This document shows, one piece after another, positions 27,736 to 36,371 of a stretch of DNA of 45,125 bases. This DNA is from Alphaproteobacteria bacterium (GTDB lineage: Bacteria; Pseudomonadota; Alphaproteobacteria; Micavibrionales; Micavibrionaceae): contig JAJOJU010000015.1 of assembly GCA_021208265.1 (NCBI GenBank), forward strand, positions 1 to 45,125, read 5' to 3'. Every line of letters begins with the position of its first letter. The first letter of the stretch is position 1. A program made the position numbers and the translations under genes. The notes beneath the pieces are model-generated. The model made no database searches. It was given only the letters and a program-made list of their open reading frames with translations, and had not been told where the DNA came from.

Positions 27736-28737
27736 ATGACCACCGATACAGACGGCATCTGGTTCATCTACGATGGGGAATGTCCCTTGTGCCGTTCTGC
27801 CGCCCATGCCCTGCGGATCAGGAAAGACTATGGCGCGTTGCACCTGATAAACGCGCGGGAAGCGCAGGATGACCCGCTGGTGCGGGAGGTTAACCAGCGC
27901 GGCCTCGATCTGGATGAAGGCATGGCCATTTATGCGGATGGTCGTTTTTATCACGGCAAGGATGCACTGACATTCATGGCGCGCTATGGCGATACACGGA
28001 ATATCTTCATGGCGGTTTGCAAGGCTCTGTTTTGGTCAGATGCTTTCTCCACCCTTACATATCCGTGGATGCGAGGGATGCGGAACTGGCTGCTGCGCCG
28101 CCGTGGGGTGGGCCGCATTGATAATCTGAACCTGAAAGCCGAGCCTATATTTAAATCCATATTCGGGGATGATTGGGCCAAGCTGCCGCCCGTGATGCGC
28201 AAACATTACACCATACGGCCCTATACTGCCGATACGGTAACGGTGAAGGGGGCGCTGGATGTGATGTGCCGGGGGTCGATACGGCTTATGGCCCCGCTAT
28301 TAAAAGCCATGGGGCAAATCCCCGCGCATAATGAAACGGGCGTGCCCGTGACCGTGCATTTCAGGAGTGATGAAAACAGCCGCGCCTTCCATTTCCAGCG
28401 CCGTTTTCATTTCAAGAATGCTGCCCCTTATGAATTCCGCTCCCGCATGGTGCAGATCAAAGGGGATGAGGTGGTAGAGATTATGCGCTTCGGCCTTGGC
28501 TGGAAAATGCGCTATGGTTGGGATGGATCGAAAGTGGTGCTGGAACATCGCGGCTATGTGCTGCGCCTGTGCGGGAATTTCATCCCGATCCCGCTGGCGC
28601 TGTTCATCGGTAAAGGCTATGCCGAAGAAACGGCGGTGGATGAGAACACATTCGATATGGTGACTCATATTACGCACCCGTGGTGGGGCAAAGTTTATGA
28701 GTATAAGGGGCGGTTTGAGGTGATAGATAAAGAATGA
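27736..28737 (+). CDS. DCC-type thiol-disulfide oxidoreductase fused to DUF4166
   Basis: A 333-residue fusion. Residues 8-130 form a DCC domain: YDGECPLC with Asp13, Cys16 and Cys19 (the DxxCxxC motif that names the family), then the partner segment YADGRFYHGKDALTFMARYG. Residues 140-330 are DUF4166 (FKSIFGDDWAKLPPVMRKHY to VYEYKGRFEVI), often encoded beside saccharopine-dehydrogenase-like proteins, one of which ends this cluster. The fusion implies the two act together, perhaps a thioredoxin-like redox step tied to a hydrophobic ligand. Function unknown. It ends in an ATGA overlap with the next gene. Confidence 0.82.
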   Translation: MTTDTDGIWFIYDGECPLCRSAAHALRIRKDYGALHLINAREAQDDPLVREVNQRGLDLDEGMAIYADGRFYHGKDALTFMARYGDTRNIFMAVCKALFWSDAFSTLTYPWMRGMRNWLLRRRGVGRIDNLNLKAEPIFKSIFGDDWAKLPPVMRKHYTIRPYTADTVTVKGALDVMCRGSIRLMAPLLKAMGQIPAHNETGVPVTVHFRSDENSRAFHFQRRFHFKNAAPYEFRSRMVQIKGDEVVEIMRFGLGWKMRYGWDGSKVVLEHRGYVLRLCGNFIPIPLALFIGKGYAEETAVDENTFDMVTHITHPWWGKVYEYKGRFEVIDKE

Positions 28738-29126
28738 ATATTTTCAATCGATAAAACCCTCTACAAACTGATCGGCCTTGCGCTGGCGTTTTTATCGCAC
28801 TGGTGATGGTGCTGGGGTATTCCTATGGGGGAATGAAAGTTGCGCTGTTTATGCTCTGGATCGTCATTGCGCTCGCGTTGTTCTGGGCCATCGTTATATT
28901 TTCATTATTGCAGCAGGGTATTCACGCCTCATCCAAGGACATTTCTAAAATCATATTCTGGGGCGGGGTGAACATATTTTATCTACGCTGGAAGCTGCCG
29001 ATCCTGATCTTTCTTTTCGCTATTTTATCGGGATATGTGTGGGAGTTTTTGGGGCAGAAGTTTCCTGACCCGCCGAAACAATCAGCCATCATTTCTGAAA
29101 TCCCTGAGATTCCCAAAACGCGATGA
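28734..29126 (+). CDS. Unknown small membrane protein, frameshifted near its start
   Basis: A protein of about 130 residues with three helices. After ATG 28734 the next stretch reads best in another frame (SIDKTLYKLIGLALAF). It returns at a T run near 28792 to VMVLGYSYGGMKVALFMLWI and continues with RWKLPILIFLFAILSGYVWE. Two compensating single-base errors explain this, since the total length is a multiple of three. The tail is soluble and Pro-rich. No family recognised. ATGA overlaps at both ends tie it to its neighbours. Confidence 0.55.
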
Positions 29127-29543
29127 AGAACGCCCTTCAACTCCTCCTCCCGGCGCTTATCCCGTCATGGCGTTTTTTGATACGATTGCGCCTTCGCCGC
29201 GCATTGAAATTGCCTTATTACCGGATGAAAAAGCGGAGGCTGCACATTGGCGAGAATTTCACCCAAGGCCGGAACGCAGATCACCTCTCACCATCTGAAA
29301 AGCCTGTTCTGGAACCCGCGCTGGAATGAAAGCCTCTTTCTGGTGAGCTGCGCCGAGCGGCTGATGAACGGGGAGGAAGATTTCGCGCGGGAAGAAATTT
29401 TCCGGCGTATACAGCGTGAAGAGGCCGATGGCGGCTTTATCCAGTTCCGGCTGGTCTTTCAGGCGCGGGAAGGGGATGCCGTGCAAAAACATATCGTCTA
29501 TACATCCCCCGTGCGGGCTTGCGAGAAAGCGGGGGCCGCATGA
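29123..29543 (+). CDS. Unknown conserved cytoplasmic protein, two frameshifts
   Basis: A protein of about 139 residues reconstructed from three frames: MKNALQLLLPALIPSWRFF, then DTIAPSPRIEIALLPDEKAE, then LKSLFWNPRWNESLFLVSCA and EEIFRRIQREEADGGFIQFR. A missing T near 29176 and a missing C near 29297 explain the breaks. Conserved W, P and R positions suggest a real family, which I remember only as a companion of HTTM genes, so this is a weak link. The gene overlaps the HTTM start by ATGA. Confidence 0.55.
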
Positions 29544-30229
29544 CGCTGGAACTCGCCATTCATGCCACAGGCATCTTACTGGCGCTGGCGTTTCTGCAAC
29601 AAAGCGCCGAGCATTTAGGCGGCGCTAAAGATGAGCGATTATTATTCCTGCCCCGTGCGGGGTTATGCCTTTTGCTGCTTGCCGGGGTTTATCCGCCGCT
29701 TGTGATGCTCGCGCTTTTTGTGGGTGCGCTGTTTATCCTGCACCGCTTTCAGGGGCCGTATAATGGCGGCAGTGACCGCATGGGGCTTTTGATTTTATGC
29801 TGCCTTTGCCTTGTGCAGTTTATGCCCGCTGCGCACTGGCAGGAGGTTATATTTGGCTATCTCGCGCTCCAGCTTATCCTTTCCTATTTCATTTCTGGGC
29901 TGGTGAAGATTGTGAACCCGGATTGGCGATCAGGCCGCGCGCTGCAAGATGTGTTCCTGTTTTCCGTCTATCCGGCCAGTGAGGATTTGCGGGGGTGGGC
30001 GCAGCGCCCTCAAACCCTGCGCCTTGCCGCATGGGCGGTGATGCTGTTTGAACTAGCCTTTCCGCTGTTGTTTTTAACGAAAGTAACGCTCCTCATCGCG
30101 CTGGTGATCGCATTCAGCTTCCATCTGGCCAATGCCTATTTCTTCGGCCTCAACCGCTTTGTGTGGACATGGCTGGCAGCGTATCCGTCTATTCTGTGGC
30201 TACAAGAGCGCATTTTCGGTGTAGGGTGA
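29540..30229 (+). CDS. HTTM-domain membrane protein
   Basis: A 229-residue integral membrane protein with about six helices. The segments SYFISGLVKIVNPDWRSGRA and FSFHLANAYFFGLNRFVWTW are typical of HTTM domains, related to the membrane part of vitamin-K-dependent gamma-carboxylases. It has no soluble carboxylase-like domain. The bacterial function is unknown; links to membrane-lipid or quinone chemistry have been guessed for stand-alone forms. It overlaps the previous stop (ATGA) and is followed after 4 nt by the next gene. Confidence 0.8.
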   Translation: MTLELAIHATGILLALAFLQQSAEHLGGAKDERLLFLPRAGLCLLLLAGVYPPLVMLALFVGALFILHRFQGPYNGGSDRMGLLILCCLCLVQFMPAAHWQEVIFGYLALQLILSYFISGLVKIVNPDWRSGRALQDVFLFSVYPASEDLRGWAQRPQTLRLAAWAVMLFELAFPLLFLTKVTLLIALVIAFSFHLANAYFFGLNRFVWTWLAAYPSILWLQERIFGVG

Positions 30230-30233
30230 AAAA

Positions 30234-31070
30234 ATGGGTTTTCACTTTACCAAATTTATCGCTGCAATAACGCCAGCAATGTTTTTGCCCACGGGTACCA
30301 AGCTAATAAATGGTGAACGTATTGCCTTAGATACCCCAGAACGCCGTGAATTTTTTGAAAGAAACCTCAGTCATCACCTCAATAAATTTTTGGATAAATA
30401 TTCTCCGATAAGGCGATCAGTTGCACTTTACAAAGATCAGCGCCTTAAACGAAAGAAAAACCAATTTTACTCCCTGATGGGACAAATCGCCTTAACGCAT
30501 GCGGCAATAGAACAAGACCTCAAGAATACGCTGCTCATAGATTGGGGAGTAAAGGAAAAGTTCAATTTTGATGGTAAACCGCAGAATATGGATAACATAT
30601 ACGGCAGAAAGCTAAGAGAGGTATTCATTGAGTTATTGAAGAATTCAATGATCCCAGAGGATTTTTTAAAAGAATATGAATATCTACGGGATGAATTCTG
30701 GGCGCTAAGTGAAAAGAGAAATGAAGCTGTGAAGGCAGCATATGCTTTTAACCCGGACACGGCAGAGGTGTCACAAATACATGAGAAAAATCATAGTAAA
30801 TATGATGGATCAATGACCTATGAAGAAATGATCAATTCGTGGATGCCCAAAGTAAATTTGCAGGATATGAATGGCCTGCTACAAGACCTTGTTGCTTTAA
30901 GGGGAAAGTTTTTAAATATGCGCGCAAAAATTTCCATGGATAAGAGCAAATTAACATCCCAGTTGTGTGCCGAAATCGGCAAAACATATCCTGAATACGC
31001 CTTTAAAAACCCGTACTGGTATCAAGCTACTTTGAAAAGCGCTCCCGATACAAAGGCGATAAAGAAATGA
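30234..31070 (+). CDS. Unknown AT-rich helical protein
   Basis: A 278-residue protein with no signal peptide. Residues 85-130 (MGQIALTHAAIEQDLKNTLL, then FNFDGKPQNMDNIYGRKLRE) and 140-170 are helical; the rest is charged. The middle resembles proteins that begin with a helical bundle of the RiboL-PSP-HEPN type (AIEQDLK, EKRNEAVKAAY), but I see no clear R-x4-6-H active site, so I do not assign it. It is strongly AT-rich compared with the genes on both sides and overlaps the next start by ATGA. Probably a cargo gene. Confidence 0.6.
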   Translation: MGFHFTKFIAAITPAMFLPTGTKLINGERIALDTPERREFFERNLSHHLNKFLDKYSPIRRSVALYKDQRLKRKKNQFYSLMGQIALTHAAIEQDLKNTLLIDWGVKEKFNFDGKPQNMDNIYGRKLREVFIELLKNSMIPEDFLKEYEYLRDEFWALSEKRNEAVKAAYAFNPDTAEVSQIHEKNHSKYDGSMTYEEMINSWMPKVNLQDMNGLLQDLVALRGKFLNMRAKISMDKSKLTSQLCAEIGKTYPEYAFKNPYWYQATLKSAPDTKAIKK

Positions 31071-32167
31071 AACGCATCCTCATCATCGGCGGGTATGGGA
31101 ATTTCGGGCGGTTTATTGCCCGGATGCTGGCGCGGGAGGAGACTATCCAGCTCATCCTCGCCGGGCGGGATGTAAAGAAGGCGGAGTTTCTGGCGGGTGC
31201 GCTGGAAGCCGCGCATAAACCAGAAGCCGCCTTTGTTGATATTAACAACAGCCTGACGGAGGCATTGGCGCGCATTAAGCCCGATATTGTTATTCATACC
31301 TCCGGCCCGTTTCAGGGGCAGGATTATGATGTGGCGGAAGCCTGCATCGCGCAAGGGTGCCATTACATTGATCTTGCCGATGGGCGGGGATTTGTTGAAG
31401 GCATTACGGCGCTGGATGAACAGGCGAAGGCAAAGGGCGTGATGGTCATTAGCGGGGCCAGCTCCGTGCCGTGCCTCACATCGGCGCTGGTTGATCATTA
31501 TCGGGCTGAATTCAAAACGCTGGAAAGCCTTGATTACGGCATCACCACGGCACAGAAAACCAACCGGGGGCTGGCGACCACCGCCGCTATTCTCAGTTAT
31601 ACGGGCAAGCCGTTTCCCACGCTGGTGGATGGCAAGATGGAAACCGTTTATGGCTGGCAGGGTTTGCGGGCGCGGAAATATCCGGCGCTGGGCTGGCGGC
31701 TTTTGGGAAATTGCGATGTGCCCGATCTGGCCTTATTCTCGAAACGCTATCCTGAATTAAAGAATGTGCGCTTCTATGCCGGGCTGGAAATCCCCTTTAT
31801 TCACCTGACGCTTTGGGGAATATCATGGCTGGTTCGGATTGGGCTTATCAGGCATCTGGAGAAAGCCGCGCCGCTGCTGCTGAAAATATCTTACCTGTTT
31901 GACTGGCTGGGAACGGCCAATAGCGGCTTTCACATGAAACTTTCGGGCACGGGGCATGATGGCCAGCCCAAGGTGATTAGCTTTGAACTCACCGCCCGTT
32001 CCGGCGATGGGCCTTATATCCCCTGCATGCCTGCCATCCTGATGGCCAAAAAGCTGGCGGCGGGGGATGTTAAACGAACCGGAGCCAGCCCGTGTATGGG
32101 CTTTATCACATTGGGCGAATATCTGAGGGCGCTGGAAGGGTTGGATATAGACTGGACACTCCGATGA
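31067..32167 (+). CDS. Saccharopine-dehydrogenase-like NAD(P)-binding protein
   Basis: A 366-residue Rossmann-fold protein. Residues 3-20 read RILIIGGYGNFGRFIARMLA, with the glycine-rich loop GGYGNFG. The segment VIHTSGPFQGQDYDVAEACI, then GCHYIDLADGR and GASSVPCLTSALVDHY, is the saccharopine dehydrogenase/trans-acting enoyl reductase pattern. C-terminal substrate region has hydrophobic helices (FIHLTLWGISWLVRIGLIRH). Such proteins act on lysine catabolites or membrane lipids; the hydrophobic C-terminus and the DUF4166 partner favour a lipid-like substrate. Last gene of the cluster, followed 109 nt later by the tRNA 3'-end copy. Confidence 0.82.
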   Translation: MKRILIIGGYGNFGRFIARMLAREETIQLILAGRDVKKAEFLAGALEAAHKPEAAFVDINNSLTEALARIKPDIVIHTSGPFQGQDYDVAEACIAQGCHYIDLADGRGFVEGITALDEQAKAKGVMVISGASSVPCLTSALVDHYRAEFKTLESLDYGITTAQKTNRGLATTAAILSYTGKPFPTLVDGKMETVYGWQGLRARKYPALGWRLLGNCDVPDLALFSKRYPELKNVRFYAGLEIPFIHLTLWGISWLVRIGLIRHLEKAAPLLLKISYLFDWLGTANSGFHMKLSGTGHDGQPKVISFELTARSGDGPYIPCMPAILMAKKLAAGDVKRTGASPCMGFITLGEYLRALEGLDIDWTLR

Positions 32168-32447
32168 TAGGGCATTTCCTGTTGATAAATTTAAAAAGGT
32201 ACAAGAGGTGGTACAGCATTGGCGCGGTGGGTGGATAATTATTCAATATCATAGGGATAGAGAATATTATCGGTATCCTCCTCCGCTACCATATCTTCGT
32301 TTATTCCCTGTCAGGTTCCCGCTATACAAGAGTGCCATAAATTTTGTGCATGGCAGCTTTGTATTTTCTTCAAATCTATAAAAGACTCATGCTAGGCTTG
32401 TTAAAATAAAAATAATAAGCTTTTGAACAGGAGTTTCACTTAGATTT
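32168..32447. other. Non-coding gap with the right island boundary
   Basis: 280 nt without a convincing gene. It contains the 16-bp copy of the tRNA-Met 3' end (32277-32292). The next T-rich stretch (TTTATTCCCTG) resembles the bases after the true tRNA (TTTATCCCTCC). No promoter or terminator is clear. Confidence 0.5.
32277..32292 (+). repeat. attR-like site: tRNA 3' end, copy 2
   Basis: An exact 16-bp direct copy of 26624-26639 (CCTCCTCCGCTACCAT), with no rest of a tRNA upstream. It marks the far end of a 5.65-kb segment. Confidence 0.6.
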
Positions 32448-33437
32448 ATGGTCTTTTCAGGCACGGAATCTATCAAGATAGGGTTTGCGGACGCAGGAGA
32501 AATTTCGTCCGGCGTTTCTTCTGTGACAGCGGATTTGGAGGCAGCTTATGATCGTACCGGCTGCCTTCTTGATAGAAAAGTGAAGCCGAATGGTAGTCCG
32601 GCTGTGTATGTTCCTTTCATGTATAATCCCGGCGAGGGTAATAATTCTTTCGTGAATACCATGCTGATGGACTTGGAGCGGGACGAGCATAAAGTTATCA
32701 TTTCCCGCCGTCATGAAGCTATACACGCCGTGCAATGGAACAGCGTTCCTGTTTTGCATGCCAGCCCCTATAATTCCGCCAGCCGTGTTATTCTGTCTCC
32801 GGAAAGCTGGATTTTGATGACATTACTGACCGAACGTGATGCCTATGCCAAAACGGCATGGTTGAATGCGGTTGATGTTCTGCAGGGGGCGGGTTCCGAA
32901 TTTAAAATGCAGGCCGCAAGAGAGCCGGTAGCACCGGCGGATGTAGACCTTCAAAATTCCGAGACCCGTAAGGCTATACAAAATGCAGCCACATGTTGGG
33001 ATTTGCGCTTGAAACATAAGCATGCGGATGATGAGGAGAGCATGACCCTGCTGGATCATTACATACAGCAGGCTTTGCGCTCATATGAGAATGGCCATGC
33101 CTTGCGCTCAGCTTCAGAGAACTTTTCTTCGGTAACCTATATAAGGTTGACCCCGGAAGATATTTTCTCAATCGGTAAGGCTTTTGGCCCATCCACATTT
33201 GGGGATTATGCTCCTGATCCTATGTTTACCCGGCTGCCCTTGATGCGCCCTGATCTGTGGGACCGATTGCAGGATTTAAACCGGAAGCATGGTATATACT
33301 CCGAAGCCCAACTGCCGACACTTTCACAAGCATTGTCGCCGATGGGATTAACGCCGGAAAGTTATATGGCGATATCCAAAGCGCATATTCCCAGTCCGGT
33401 GTATCAAGAACCTCAACAAGCGCTGGCCATGGCCTGA
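32448..33437 (+). CDS. Putative HEXXH metallopeptidase (DUF6782-like)
   Basis: A 329-residue protein with His89-Glu90-x-x-His93 (RRHEAIHAVQW). About 35 residues later comes an acidic helix (LLTERDAYAKTAWL) that could give the third zinc ligand. A helical C-terminal part follows, with a Pro/Gln-rich end (SPVYQEPQQALAMA). There is no signal peptide or membrane helix. I relate it to the DUF6782-like putative metallopeptidases, by motif layout only. It converges on dotL and the last 25 nt of the two genes overlap. Being next to a type IVB coupling protein, it could be a secreted substrate, which is inference. AGGAG lies 14 nt before the ATG. Confidence 0.6.
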   Translation: MVFSGTESIKIGFADAGEISSGVSSVTADLEAAYDRTGCLLDRKVKPNGSPAVYVPFMYNPGEGNNSFVNTMLMDLERDEHKVIISRRHEAIHAVQWNSVPVLHASPYNSASRVILSPESWILMTLLTERDAYAKTAWLNAVDVLQGAGSEFKMQAAREPVAPADVDLQNSETRKAIQNAATCWDLRLKHKHADDEESMTLLDHYIQQALRSYENGHALRSASENFSSVTYIRLTPEDIFSIGKAFGPSTFGDYAPDPMFTRLPLMRPDLWDRLQDLNRKHGIYSEAQLPTLSQALSPMGLTPESYMAISKAHIPSPVYQEPQQALAMA

Positions 33438-35778
33438 TATAAATTGTGATCAGGCTTTATCTTTATTCGTAAAAATTGATCCGGGTTTTTTTCTGCCGCA
33501 TCACGAATGATGGATTCAATTTCAGGCGGCAGTTTATAGCTTGAACTCTTCGGTTTCGCAGCAGCAGGTTTTTCTAAGCCGACAGGCGCTTTTGGTTCGG
33601 CCCCGGCCTTGCTAGTCTCATCAAGCGGTTGTGACATGATGGCTTTCCAGTCGGGGCCGGAAGGGGCGTCAGCGGGAGCTGCCTGTTGTTGTGCCGGTGT
33701 ATCTGTGGTGGCAGGCGCCTGTGCGGTGGACTTTGCTTGTGCAGGCGCTGCGCTGCTGCCTTTGCGGCCTGACGATCGGCATCGGTGATGATAATATCAT
33801 CGGGTTTTGCCAGACCATGCACATGCACCAGCGCGGCGATACCGGCATCGACCATGTTGTCAACGACCCCCTCGGCGGCGCTGAAACCTTCGTTTAAGGC
33901 TTCAATTTCAGGCGGAGTTGGCAGGGCTACGTCAGCCTTCAGTGCTGTCCATGTTTTGCTGACCATGAGATCGCGCAGCTTGGTGATTTCAGCTGCATTT
34001 TTGATCATGGTTTCATCCGGCGGAGGGAGGGCCATAAAGCGTGTTACGCGCATGGCTTTTGCCATGCCGGGGTTGGTATAGAGCATTTTGGCGTCAAACA
34101 CCGATTCCCCGAAGCAGACAACGGATTCCCCTTCCTTGAAGGCTTTCAGACCGTCATAACTGGCTTTGGAGCGTTCCTGTACGCTGGCTTGCTGGGTATC
34201 GAAATAGTTTTTAAATTCAGAGCCGCCGGACATCTGGAAGCCGGATACCTCGGTAACAAACGCTGAACCCACGGTTTTTTCAAAGAATTCCTTGGTTTCG
34301 GTGGGGTCTTCCAGCTTCCCGAAAATCTTGATGTTACAGTTCGCGGTGATGGAGTTTGCTTCCTCACGCACCCGTTTTTTAAGGGCGGGCATATCCTGAC
34401 CGGCGAAAACAAGGCAGAAACCGAGCGATCGAGCCTGCGCTGCCATCACGGCCATACCGGAAGCGGTATAGTAACCGACCTCGTCAAACACCGTCACGAA
34501 CGGAGTAGATGAGTGTGTGGGTTTGTTTTCAATGATCTTTTCAGATGCCCCTTCCACGGTGGAGCCCAGCGCCGAACCCATCATCCCTTTAAGCGTGGCG
34601 GATACGATTTTACCGAGGTTGGCAATTTCATCGCCCGATTTTTCAAGAGCGGGAATAAGCACGATCAGGATACGGCGGTTCAGAACCACGTCCACCATGT
34701 CAACATCAGCAGCCTGCGTATCGAAGATGTAACCGTAGTCATCGCCCAGAGATTGCAACGCGCGGGTAAACTGCATGGCAAGGTAGCCGTGCTGCTGATT
34801 ACAGGTGGTGGTATCATATTGCGGGGTATCCGGTCCGGGCGGCTTGGGCTGGCCGTTATCATCGAACGCGGCGGCAACATAACCCGGCAAAGTATCAAGG
34901 TAACCATGTACCCCTTCACGGATATGCGCCGGCACCGCCTCATCACGCGAAAGCTTGATAACGTTATTTAAGCTAAGGTTTTCACGGATGATACGCACGG
35001 AAAGCGGAATATCCTGATTATCCCGCTTCCAGGTCATGATGGGCATGAGCGCGCTGGCAAGGGAAACAGCACGTTCCTTCCACATTGCGTTATCGCCTTC
35101 GGAAGCTGGCATCAATTCCACCAGCATGTTGGTCAGGTAAGACGCCGAACCGGAAGAAAACGGGTTCATGGTATTGGATGGCGCGCGTGCGTCCGAGTTC
35201 CCCGTCATGTAGTTCAGGACCAGAAGATCGTCATCCCGCCCGAAACGGCGTACGAGGGAGGATACGGAAGACCAAAGATCGGTATCCGCCTTACCATCGA
35301 CATACACAAAGCCCGATCCCCATGCCAGTGCATTGGTGACCATGGCTTTCAAGCCTTCGGTTTTACCGGATCCGGTCGTGCCGAGATATAAAATGTGAGT
35401 TCGGATGTCGGAGTTCGTAAACCAGATTTCTTCATCCGTATCCTTCACATTCCCAAAATACATGATGCCTTCGGCTTTTCCAGAGCGACCGGGGCCTTCG
35501 TTATGTGGGTCCTTGAATTTACCGCCCATCGGCATTTTGAAGGCGATGGCAAGATCACGACTGCGTAACCAGAACAGAAACAGAATCCCTATCAGTAACA
35601 CGAGATCGGAAAATGCTGTGGCCCAGTCGAAAATAAACATCGAACCCGCCAGCAGAAAAAACACGGTGCATGATGGCTGTGGTTTTTCCAGAGAATCGGA
35701 CAAGCGCTGCCAGATTGACCGCGTATCGCGGATCAATGTTGCGTGTTTTATGCCGTATTTGCGGGTGTTTAACGCCAT
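33413..35778 (-). CDS. dotL: DotL/IcmO type IVB coupling ATPase, frameshifted near C-terminus
   Basis: An inner-membrane AAA+ coupling protein (type IV secretion class B) of about 788 residues. Two N-terminal helices (CTVFFLLAGSMFIFDWATAF, LVLLIGILFLFWL) precede GGKFKDPHNEGPGRSGKAEG. Then come MYFGN, ELWF-like EIWFTNSDIRTHILYLGTTG, Walker A GTTGSGKTE (about residue 132) and FVYVDGKADTDLW. Walker B is VTVFDEVGYY (about 426-435). These match DotL rather than VirD4. A missing G near 33747 breaks the frame. The true tail is an Ala/Pro/Gln linker (QAPAQAKSTAQAPATTDTPA) and a short helical end (YKLPPEIESIIRDAAEKNPD). In Legionella the DotL tail binds the IcmS/IcmW adaptors; this one is unlike it. 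Confidence 0.88.
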
Positions 35779-35802
35779 GGCGCTAAAAATATTCCTCTGG
35801 GG

Positions 35803-36355
35803 TTAGCGGTTATTATTTAAAAAATCCTCAGCCGACATGGGTACGCCATTCTGCGGCGCGGCGGCATTGCCATCAGCGGCATAATCGCCCGATGCCGGAG
35901 GCATAGGTATGGTGCTGGTGACGCTGTTAATTAAAAACAGAAGTGTACCCAGTACAATGACGGCGCCCAGCAACAGGCCCCAGCGTTTCTTGCCGGGCTT
36001 GTTATGAGCCGGATGATAAGAGGGGGGGAGCTTTCCTGCCCTGCCGTTTTCGAAGCCGGACGAATCAGGCCGTGGGCATTTTGCAGGCTGTCGTGACAGC
36101 AACCAGCCCTTCGACAGCTTCTTCTTTAGTGGTAAAGGGAGCGACATCAACGGCCTCACCTTTTGTTGTGCGGAGTACCAGGACGAAAGGGTCTTTATCA
36201 CCTTTAACTTCCAGGGCGGATGCTTTGACTTCTGCCATATCCAGCTGCCAGACAACAGGGGTTTTGGCGTTCGGGAATGACAGGATCAATTTCCCATCCA
36301 CCACGCTGGCGCTGGATTGATAGGCTGAGTTTTGTTTCTTGGCGGCTGATAACAT
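35803..36355 (-). CDS. Unknown single-TM protein between DotM and DotL, probably frameshifted
   Basis: Two overlapping reading frames that I join. Residues 1-91 are mainly beta (DGKLILSFPNAKTPVVWQLD, FVLVLRTTKGEAVDVAPFTT), then a helix, loosely like a PH-type fold. The second part has a basic linker, one membrane helix (WGLLLGAVIVLGTLLFLINS) and a Pro/Ala-rich periplasmic tail ending AEDFLNNNR. One A too many in the run at 36078-36081 gives the stop TGA; removing it yields ACKCPRPDSSGFENG and one protein of 183 residues. Otherwise the second frame would need ATG 36147 or TTG 36102. AAGGAAGGAC precedes the ATG at 36355. Its place inside the dotM-dotL operon points to a coupling-complex subunit. 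I know no homologue. Confidence 0.6.
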
Positions 36356-36371
36356 AAATTTTAGTCCTTCC

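Noticed and set aside
30234-31070. HEPN-type RNase toxin
   Set aside because: The helical look and EKRNEA segment are suggestive, but no clear R-x4-6-H active site was found, so it is left as unknown.
34513-34971. Plus-strand frame opposite dotL
   Set aside because: It lies entirely inside the well-conserved DotL coding sequence and has no family signature.
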